Below, one piece after another: positions 43,401-51,600 of a DNA stretch of 54,416 bases. Within the stretch, counting starts at the first letter, position 1, and each line of letters opens with the position of its first letter. The stretch is taken from assembly GCF_003003845.1 (NCBI RefSeq), contig NZ_PVWO01000001.1, positions 1 to 54,416 on the forward strand. Direction: 5' to 3'. Source of the stretch: Chamaesiphon polymorphus CCALA 037. GTDB lineage: Bacteria; Cyanobacteriota; Cyanobacteriia; Cyanobacteriales; Chamaesiphonaceae. The notes beneath the pieces are model-generated. The model saw only the letters and a program-made list of their open reading frames with translations, had not been told where the DNA came from and did no database searches. The position numbers were made by a program, and so were the translations under genes.

Positions 43401-44546
43401 CAACTGCTGGAGTTCGTCTAGACTAGTTGTGCGGAGGAGAAATAAATCCTCCAACTCATCGATATCTTGTCCCGACCACATTAAACGGGGTTTGTAGCCC
43501 CATTCCAGCAATTGGTGGTAGAGATTTAGCCAACGGCGGATGACTTGAGGTTTGTGAATATCCTCACCATCAAGGTAGAGATCGATAACTGAAGCTCTCC
43601 ACCTTAAGAGAGCATCTTTTAACTGTTCGGGAGCAGATAAGAATTGTCCCCCAGCCGCACCGATAACCTGTTGCCCCATTTCGATCGCAGCTAGGTTGGG
43701 TTTAGCTCCGGTTCCTTCTGCTAAACCGATTGACTTTAATACTGGTTGGACTCCTAGTAGTTGGGGGTAGGAGAAGGTGAGGGGAATTTCACCGTTGGGG
43801 AGGTTGGGTATAGGGCCATTTTCTCGGCTTTTTTCCCAGGTACTCGATAGCCAGCGATAACGAGATTTAGAGGGTTCTCGATTCCGAATTTGGAAGGCGA
43901 CGATTTCACCTGTGATGGTGTAGATGGGAATCAGAATCCCACCAATATAGCCATTATTTAACCTGTTGCCTTGAATGTTGACACCAGGAAAGCGAGGATT
44001 GACGGGTTCTTTGAGTCTTTGGAACTTCTCGACGCTTTTGAAGCCGATTTCTTCGATCTGCTGTCGGGTGAAGCCACGTTTAACGAGATCTTTGCGATCG
44101 ATCTCGTTTAATGAAAGTTGGGCTAAAATTGCCCGCGCTGCAATGTCTCGCTCTAGGGCTGGTAATGATTCCGCCCGCCGCTGATTTTCAGCTTCTAGTA
44201 ATGCTTGCTGCTTGAGTTTTTGGTTTTTGACCCATTCTTCTCTTTCTGCTGGGGTCGCTTGACGATCTTCGCTGCGATGTTCGTTCCAATCGACAAGGGG
44301 GATATATACGCCCCATTGTCCGTCGCGGGTGTCGTTGAAATAATGATAGTCGGGGTTGCCATATCCACCCGCCCCAGTCATGCACAGGGTTTTGATGGTG
44401 GGGGTAATTTTACCGTTTTTGGCAGAAAGCTCGTATGGTTGCCATTTGCACTTTCCTGAAAAGCTAGCGCAGACTGGGCAAGTGTTGCCTAAACCTCTAT
44501 AGGCGTTGAATTTGGAGTGGTTGACTAGATTGGCAAAATATCTCAC
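40476..44546 (-). CDS. Plasmid replication protein, CyRepA1-type primase/helicase
   Basis: A 1356-aa protein like the CyRepA1 replication proteins of cyanobacterial plasmids (for example pSYSA of Synechocystis). The N-terminus has a Cys cluster (Cys23, Cys26, Cys33). A DUF3854/TOPRIM-like part follows (GGILIPIYTITGEIVAFQIR ... LAEGTGAKPNLAAI ... VIDLYLDGEDIH). The helicase part has Walker A GTGKT (456-460) and Walker B ILDECVSDL (Asp537, Glu538), then LVNQKSTVTRAILDDALAG and QFLGRYRDFSAPRVIYCEQQGR. Translation starts with GTG, AGGAG six bases upstream, buried in a hairpin. Two palindromic repeats are inserted in frame (about residues 383-397 and 601-622). It should initiate replication of the plasmid. 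Confidence 0.85.
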   Translation of the reverse strand: MRYFANLVNHSKFNAYRGLGNTCPVCASFSGKCKWQPYELSAKNGKITPTIKTLCMTGAGGYGNPDYHYFNDTRDGQWGVYIPLVDWNEHRSEDRQATPAEREEWVKNQKLKQQALLEAENQRRAESLPALERDIAARAILAQLSLNEIDRKDLVKRGFTRQQIEEIGFKSVEKFQRLKEPVNPRFPGVNIQGNRLNNGYIGGILIPIYTITGEIVAFQIRNREPSKSRYRWLSSTWEKSRENGPIPNLPNGEIPLTFSYPQLLGVQPVLKSIGLAEGTGAKPNLAAIEMGQQVIGAAGGQFLSAPEQLKDALLRWRASVIDLYLDGEDIHKPQVIRRWLNLYHQLLEWGYKPRLMWSGQDIDELEDLFLLRTTSLDELQQLLGATHAEETSARLHPLSGGQLPPPLPPIVPLARKLYQKSKHFTPNKTQCNRFLQWEIPETGLENTLVGIKSALGTGKTEVLKALGAWAREQGLELIFIGYRNNLLRQTCDRIPDLYHVGDEDKVFLDSDYHKAICHHSAGLIDPAQMANKIVILDECVSDLSDMLTSKLTAGRRKDGMDSRQVRLAHIEQLVKNCYGVVALDAYLSDTELDFLRQLRQLGATHAEETIFDTSSPTARLHPQFDFVHKLENTYRNQMNVRMVNQKSTVTRAILDDALAGANLLITATTQKHCENLEKSLIRIGIPETSICRIDGTTDRDESIQLFFRNPKVYLETYSPQIVILSPTAESGISIDLAGYFRTHYHFHLGNLGILSGLQFLGRYRDFSAPRVIYCEQQGRINDGNSSSFTKWVKDEFDRQVHEDMDLVFMLLDRGAADEAMKILTSYANKEDLWLKLAHQYKANLNEEMKYLRELFVEAMVADGYTVTIDPEDVDGCDDTDDLMGRVEVERRVVQSRRIYEAPDIDRLTYEEIRNDPSANELDRLLANKYYLTQQQLPGITQTLSYSAEMIQMVKYNHPALIRTLETYHYLLHPELAEINHLAAWLPVAETGSVWLPDQLNRSSLPLVRIGRELGLHDLMEGEFDGQEIAAITQQVADSKLYQSCLKINVNPNQPHDPVKLFRRILKKFGLKLVKLKDDEFKLDAVANSILAFKGAPKYELLTPELIEQLGKLAGREFHQDDREIQALGTAMETLGMKDGRGRMRLVAGSARYLGLSVISHRHRTIDRGKKVVTRIYSFGATENPISQAIKDTPTVYPGTQPVEVKHIYECVTRRLEQLATHQRERVKEWQNPQTSFPSQLLSAIHIDNFASIDKINLPEHLSGSPEFTVENLRSVAQTLLQIGQMEELELESVLNDYLTVTNPTVARIALDMVESKYPQVFKRLNLYGLNFHSKLAVSGLYCWCSLAFGDSESNCQ
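42682..42746. repeat. In-frame dispersed repeat inside the rep gene, copy B
   Basis: Starts GGATGCAATCGCGCTG and ends GCGTGCGTTGCACCAAG on the plus strand. Translated on the minus strand it gives LGATHAEET ... ARLHPQ. Compared with copy A it carries 21 extra bases in the middle. Confidence 0.75.
43357..43400. repeat. In-frame dispersed repeat inside the rep gene, copy A
   Basis: A 44-base palindromic repeat (GGATGCAATCGCGCTGAGG, TTTCC, TCAGCGTGCGTTGC ACCAAG) giving LGATHAEETSARLHP in the rep protein. The same peptide string appears in copy B about 220 residues later. Confidence 0.75.
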
Positions 44547-44550
44547 TTTC

Positions 44551-44569
44551 GACTCCTGGGGTGGGAGTC
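44551..44569 (-). promoter_or_regulatory. Hairpin sequestering the rep Shine-Dalgarno
   Basis: On the minus strand GACTCC, CACCCCA, GGAGTC form a perfect 6-bp stem. The 3' arm contains the AGGAG ribosome binding site that lies six bases before the rep GTG. An alternative outer pair TTTCGACT/AGTCGAAA (44548-44555 with 44573-44580) competes with it. Rep translation is therefore probably controlled by RNA structure or an antisense RNA. Confidence 0.6.
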
Positions 44570-45193
44570 ACTAGTCGAAAGGCTGGGCTGTGCTTTAGTT
44601 CTCTATCCTTCTCCTTCAATCCAAACTGAGCGGGGGTGTCATTATTCCCATTTTTTGGGGTATAATGACGGTACTTGCGTGGGCCACAACAAGTTTAGTT
44701 ACGCTTTTGCTTTTTTTGAAGGTTGAAGGATAAAGAAATTTAGACTTTTAACCAGGACAATTCTCCAATGACTTTTAAATCCGGTCGTTTGACCCCAACA
44801 AACCCTCTGTTGCATTTATGTGACGGGGGGTTTGTTGGTGCTACGGGTCGATCCGCACGGGAATACTACTAGAATATTATTATGCCCGAATGCGTCGCTT
44901 CGATCGGTTTTTTTAGCGAATTCTAAAAGATTTATTTCTTCAGTATTTAATGATGAGTTCGTGAATCGTATCGGAAGTAATCAATTATACCTGCCCTATT
45001 TCCGTAGTGGTGTTAAGCAAAAAGCTACAAAATTGAGGATCTGGCACTTACAAATCCTCAATAGTATCAAAGTGCAGAAGTGAGAAAAACTTTTTCCCGC
45101 TTTAGCGGCTCTTGAGACATCTTTTCTGTCTTAATTACGCCAGATCGCACTGATATTCTGCGGAATCTGTTGCTAAGATCGGAATTATTAAGT
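44570..45193. other. Region upstream of rep: candidate origin and control region
   Basis: About 620 bases without a convincing gene. A hairpin at 44639-44669 (GTCATTAT ... ATAATGAC with CCC/GGG inside) overlaps a plus-strand -10 box TATAAT at 44661-44666. A second hairpin at 44795-44838 (CCAACAAACCC with GGGTTTGTTGG, 11 perfect pairs) has no T-run. I saw no clear iterons or DnaA boxes. Position next to the replication gene makes it a candidate origin or antisense-RNA locus. Confidence 0.4.
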
Positions 45194-45206
45194 AGAGGTG
45201 GTAGCT

Positions 45207-45566
45207 GTGAGTGACGTTAATGGGCAAAGAATTTTTGAAGTTGATTCTAGCTCCATATTGTCTCCAGATAATTGTTGGAGGTTTTATCAAGATGGAACTA
45301 TGATTCCATCAGATCGCGAACAGTTTTTGAAAGAGAAGCTTGATGGAGATTGCGATCGAGAAAAAGCTCTAAGAATACTTGGAAACTATGAGAAAAGCGC
45401 AGTCGAGGAAATTGCTGAAATCCTCAAAGCGGAAGCTGAGTGGCAACCAGAGACAGAAGCAGAGCGCAAAGCGAGATGGATTAAAGACCAGAAGGAAGAA
45501 ACTAAACAATATCTATCTAGAACCGCAGATCTTAAAGAAGCACTGCACAATAGAATGAACAATTAA
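45207..45566 (+). CDS. Hypothetical acidic helical protein
   Basis: A 119-aa protein. I chose the GTG at 45207 (MSDVNGQRIFEVD) because AGAGGTGG lies just upstream; a GTG at 45198 would overlap that site. The first 40 residues are mixed beta (CWRFYQDGTMIPSDREQFLK), the rest mostly charged helix (AVEEIAEILKAEAEWQPETE). No domain recognised. It lies divergent from rep and convergent with the giant gene, with a terminator between. Confidence 0.55.
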   Translation: MSDVNGQRIFEVDSSSILSPDNCWRFYQDGTMIPSDREQFLKEKLDGDCDREKALRILGNYEKSAVEEIAEILKAEAEWQPETEAERKARWIKDQKEETKQYLSRTADLKEALHNRMNN

Positions 45567-45593
45567 GAATTGCTTGAATCAAAGTTAAGCATA

Positions 45594-45628
45594 AAAATAG
45601 AGAAGGATATTATCCCTCTCTATTTTTT
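45594..45628. terminator. Bidirectional terminator between convergent genes
   Basis: AAATAGAGAAGG and CCTCTCTATTT pair around a short AT loop and are followed by T-runs; on the minus strand the A-run gives the same. It separates the 45207 gene from the giant minus-strand gene. Confidence 0.7.
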
Positions 45629-45682
45629 GTAGTTAGATTACCTGTTCGAGATCGTCTTCTATTGTCACTGTCAGTTCGCCAA

Positions 45683-48600
45683 CTACATCGCCATCTCCAT
45701 CTCCTCCTGTTCCTGCTCCTGCTCCTGCTTTGAGATAAAGGCAGAGATCGATTGCTCTGTTTGAACTTGCGATCGATCGTCGTTAGACGCGCCAGCTTCG
45801 TATATCCCTGCCGAGTTGAGGTGGAGATTGTAGCCAAGTTCGGATAGGCGATCTCGTACCATGAGATCGATCCCCGTGTCATTGCCAACAAGAATCTTCG
45901 CTTTAGCTGCGATTGCCAGATCGAGCAGTGGTAAGTATTGAGTGCGGAAATGTTGTGCCAGTAGCTCGTTACTAGTGTCTTTTCCAGTCCGATTCCCTGT
46001 CACCATCACCACATCAGTCGATTTATAAGTGGTGGTATTAGCATTAGCCGCCCAGTTGTCTCTGTACATAGTAGTGCGACTTTTGGCTTCTAAGGGAATG
46101 CCGATGTACTTGTTTGCAGCAAAGCCCATGACAATATCTACTTGAGAACGAGAGGGCAGTTTAGTCCAATCTTTGTTAGTGCCGTAGGATGCGAGAATCG
46201 GGTTGTCTCGCTTGATTCCATCTTTGACCAGGACATGATTGACTGCTCTATCATTGAGATAGGTTTGCAGTGTTGCAGCTTCAACTATTGCAAAGTAGCG
46301 AGTTTTACCATCTTCGGTGGGGAGTTTGGCCCCGATCGGTAGACCTAAATGATACATTGCTGTGTCCCGCTGCCGATCGTTCACAAACTCAAATACGATT
46401 GAATTGTTAATTGCCATTGCCTTACCCTTAAATCGAGTTTGTACCTCACCAGTAATGGGTTTGAGTGCAAAAGGAACGGGCTTTGATTTGCTAAGATCTA
46501 ACACTGGGATGTTTGTAGACTGCGGATATTGCTCGATCCACTGCTTGAGATTGTTTAACTTAATCGGTACCCACTCGCGAATAACGGGGATATCAGCGAG
46601 TTTAGCTTGATAGTCTGCTTGAGAGACAGGCTTGCCCAGTTGTTTAGAGATCGTGGTTTTAACTTTGGGATCTAGTTCTTCAGTGTTTATCCGCAATACT
46701 GTATAACCACGACGAGATTCTTCATAAGTATCTGGAATGCCACGTTCTATTTTGGTGTATTTGATTTCATCTCGATCGAAATGTTTTTCTATTTTATGAA
46801 GCTTGTTGTCTGGTATGACTAACTGTAACTGCTCCACTTCTTTTAATCCCGACTCATCAACAACAGGCACAGTCACCTTAACTGAAAAAGACTGCGGAAA
46901 GGAATTAGAATCAGCTTGACGACGTAGGTTTCGACTTGCCTCTTCCAGCACAGCCTTGACTCTATCGCTCTTAAATTCGGCTGATTTCAACTCCTTGGCT
47001 GTTAATTTTGGACTTTGCACTTCATCTTTTTTTGTGCGTTGATAAGTCCTGGCTGGTTCGACATCAGCCCAGACATTGCTGTTGTAAAGAGTATTCTCAT
47101 CGATCGATACTTTATATCCAACTTGTTTGGGGATGACACTCTGCACCTTAATCGAGATTTCGGTAGCATTCTCCAGTTCGTTAATCCGATTGCTCCAAAA
47201 TTTTTGTTCGGCGGTTTGAGTAATCTCCCCAATTCTTGTTTCACCGCTGTAAACCTCGATCGTCGATTCCAGTTCGGTTTCTCTCACCATCTCGACTGAT
47301 ATCGATTCAAACTGTTCTTTGCGAATAGTTGTATTGACATTATCTCGATTCTTTTTATCGAATTTATCAAAGTTTACTCCAGATAGGTAGTGAGTTCTAT
47401 CGTTAATTTCGACTGTACCAGAAAATTTGTTATCGAATATTTTCAGTCGATCTAGTTTTAATTGGGTGGATTTACCCTCGCCCAATATTGCGATAATCTC
47501 TGGGGCGAGGTTGCTAACCTGAATATCGATCTGCTCGGATGGAACTATTAATCTGTAGCTGGGTGTCTGAGTGCGGACAACGTGGAGATCTTTAACCTGC
47601 CCACGATCGATTAAATTCTTCCCTTCGCTGGTAAGTTTGCCCACCAGTACGGATCGCTGGGTTCCTGCTTCCAGTGGCGATTTAAACGTGACGGTGTTGT
47701 AGTTAGGCTCGATCGTGCCCTGGAAGCTAGTCTTGTCAAGCAGTTGAATACCATAGCCAGTCAATTCACCAGCTTCGATCCACTGCTGTTTACCATCAAC
47801 TTCTGCCTGTGCTTTGAGTTGTTTCGTACCATCGCTACCCGCCATCACAAAGTACTTGGTGGGTTTGGTGAGGTAATCTGGATATTGGGTATCCATAATA
47901 ATCTGCCCCGCTCCCCGATCGAATATAAATTCATTCAGCGTCTGGGGTAAAGCACTCAACAAAAAGTCTTGAGAGATGGCTTTCTCTCCCACCATTTGAG
48001 CGGTAGCAGCAAATACTTCACGCTTATCCCAGCCTCGCTGCTCGATTTGGGCGCGGAAATCTGCTAGGACTTCGCAGGATTCGGCTTTGAGTTCGTCAAT
48101 GCGGTTATGAAGGACTTCAAATTCAAAATCGCCAATAGGCTGTTTGCCTTCAGTCATAGCCGAAGTTTTGGCGATCGATCCTAGTGTGTATTGGTAGTCG
48201 ATCCCTTCCCAGGTTGACGAACGATCGGGATAAAAAGTCACCAAGCCATTGCTAGCCTCGATCGCTCCCTTGCCTTCGAGTTGGCGAAAAGTGTTAATCT
48301 CGCTGACATTACAGTCGCCAATGACGACTTTACTGCCATCGTTGGTGTAGATATTGAGGACGATCGGTTTACCATATTTGAAATCATCTAGGGCTTTTTT
48401 CTCAAGCGCGATCGTCGATTGAAGATTCTGGTAATCATCGCGGAAATTGGCGACCATCGCCTTCATTTCTGGCTCGACTGGAACAGACCGCAATTGACCG
48501 ATTAGTGCGTTCAAGGTCATGCTACTGCTCGTTGGTAGCCGATTCTGGTGGTTCTCCTCAACGATGAATCGTTTGAGTAGTTGGATGCCAGCATCGAGTT

Positions 48601-51600
48601 GGGGTAGCTTGTCGGTGACGGCATAGACTGTCCCCTCGCTGGGTTTGACTCCAGATTTGACGAAATCTACCGCTCGTTGATTTTCTCTATCTACGACTTC
48701 AATACATTTGCGGAGCACGACGGTTTGGTAATCGCGTAAGTAAGTGTCGATCTGGGCGGGATTGTAGTGATAGTTGGGAGTAACATCGATCTTTTCGGTG
48801 AAAATCAGGGGTAGATTAGTGTCGGGATCGATCGTTCGCTGGTTACTCGTCAATGGTTGAGAGAGATCGATAATCTTACTTAACCGTTCGCGAACGCTTG
48901 CGTAATTCTCAAGATAGTCCACCAGTAAAGCTGGATCTGCCTTACCCTCACGGATTGCCGTCAGTTTCATTGACTTGACTTTCTCCATATCCTCAATCAG
49001 ATCTGAAGGAAAAACAATCCCCTTCTTCGCATTGATTGGTTTAGCCGCAAGAGTTGCAGCGTGATACGCACCCAATAACTGTGCGATCGGTTTTCTCACC
49101 ATATAGAGATAGTTAGCTTGAGCGCGGGGATTGTCTATCTGTTCTTTGATGAAATCGACGCTATAGAAAGGTGTGAACCGCTCGAACGTGGCTTGAAGTT
49201 CTGGCGGAATTTCAAGTTGTAAATTAACATCTGGCTCGACCAGGGATTGTGCATCCACTCGATACTTTTGAAAAGAGCTGTAAATTAATTGCAGCGTCTC
49301 GGTTTTGAGCTTTTCGGCAGATCGGCGATCTGCTGTTGATAACTCTCCATCCGTACTGGTAATAATAAAGTCCAAACTCGCATAGAGTTTATTGATTTTG
49401 CTTAGTTCGCTATTGATAATCCCTACATAATCTTTCAACCGTTCGACTACCATCCCAGGTAAATCTTCACTCTGGATTAATTGCTTCTTGTCCTTAGAAA
49501 CGAAGTGCATCAACTTTTCTGGAGTGAGGTTATCGACGACTTCCTGATAAAAATTGGGATAATCTCGTTCGGCAAATAGGGCGATCTGATCCCCATCGAA
49601 ATCCGCCTTCATCGCCTCCAAATTCGTCCGCCAAGATGCTTTTGCAGCTTCTAATGAGCCAAACTCTTCGATAATCTGTTGATAGCTTTGGGGGTCATCC
49701 TGCTCGATCTCAGCCAGTGTTTGGCGACCGATATAGATCGCATCGGGGATAATTCCCTCTAGTTCGGGATTGAGGAAGAAGGAAATATCGTTATTGACTG
49801 TTACTGCTTGTACTTGTCCGCGATTGAGAACGGGAAACCTCAGCGCGACATGTTTATCGCCAGTAGTTAATCCTGCTCCAGCAATCTGATTGTGCTTGAG
49901 TTCGCCACAGACTACTATCGGGCGAAACTCACCCCGCATTGATGAGATCGCTCCTTCATTAATATTCTTAATTTGTCCGTCCACGTATTCCTGGAGGTTC
50001 GCGCGGACGCTAGGTAATTCGAGCAGTCCCCAGTTCTTGGATTCTAAGATCGTATCGATGAACGCGATATTTCCTGGTAGTTCGACTTCGGGTTTGCCCT
50101 TTCTTACTTCTTCCTGTTGGGAGATTTTGAAGGTGCGGACGTAATCTTCTGCCAGACTGATCAGATCCATCTGTTTCTGTTGCAAATCTTGAATCGCTGT
50201 CTGGACGGGAATGCTCACATCTTTTGCCAATCCCAGGGCGTATAAGTCCTGCACCGAACCGAGTTTGGCGGTAGTTTGGCGAAATCGTTCGGTTCTAGTG
50301 ATAAACAAGTCTTGAGGATTGACTTGATGGATGCCGATTTCAGGGGGCAATTTACCACCGCCTAAACCTTTGAGCATTGATGTGGTGAGAACCAGATCCA
50401 CATCTACATCCACCCCATGAGTGGCAAAGTATTTCTGGAGATTGAGGGGAGTAACTGTACCTTTGATATAGTAGGAGCCGATTTGGGGATCGAGGCTGTA
50501 TCCGCGCACTTGGGATAAGCCGACATCCTCAATTAATTTCATCCGTTCGCCCACGGATCGATCGATTATGCTCGCACCATCTGCGGCAATATTCCGAATC
50601 GCGATTTCTGGGATATCGTAGTTATTCTGACCCGTTTCATGGTCTACTACCAATACTTTCAACGGACGATCTAGGGATTGGCTTTGTCCTTTAGCGAATA
50701 AACCCCTGGCGTAACCTGGAATCTGAGTTTCTAGGGGCATCAATGTCTTAATTGCCGCCTTCACTTCGGGAGTACCAAAATAGAGTTGAGCCGAGCTTGT
50801 AGCTAGTAAGACCGTGCCTTCAGGAGTATGCTTGGTGAGGTCGTCAGCGTTGATATATTTAGAGTAGGGAGCGACGTAGAATATTGGCTGTTCGCCTTCT
50901 TTAAGTAATCCTTGCCTCCTCAATAATTGTTCGATAGCGGTGCCTTCCCTAATCTCCGATCTAATCGTGCCAGTAGTCAAACCGATTTGTGGTCTTCTGT
51001 TGATGAGGTCATAATTGATTAATTCGATCGACATATTGGTATTTCCTGGTGATTGATTATCGTTCGCGGAGGTGGAAATTATTGGTAGAGAATCGGCGGG
51101 AGTTGTTGGTTCGGGCGAATTTGAGGTGTCTGGGGAGTTGGGAGTCGGTGGTCTGGGTTGGTTTCGGACGGGAGCTGCTGGAGGTTCGGGTGAGTTGGGA
51201 GGATTCTCAATCTCAGGTACTTCGGGGAGTGCTAGTTCGCAGATTGAGGCGATCTGTTGTCGGTTAAATTCTAGTAGTTCGATGGCAAAATTCTTGGCTC
51301 GTTCGCCGATCCAACCATCGGGAATGCGATCGAATAGTTGAGTAACTATTTGACTGTCGATTTGAGTAATCCGCTCCATCCAGACTCTCACCGCGTTTGG
51401 TTTGATTGAAACTACTGTTGCTAGCATTCCACTCATGCTTAGGCTGCGACCTTTACTACCAGAAAAAGCAGAACTTTGATTCTGAACGTGATTGGCTGGA
51501 TCTAAATCTAAATACTCTTCCTCAAAAAGTAGATAACCCAAGCCCAAACCGTGGTCGTAAGTCGGGAGTAATTCTTTCCTCCCAGTAGTCGTATCGATCT

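Noticed and set aside
44820-45083. 87-aa plus-strand ORF upstream of rep
   Set aside because: Begins inside a strong hairpin, has no RBS and no recognisable protein features.
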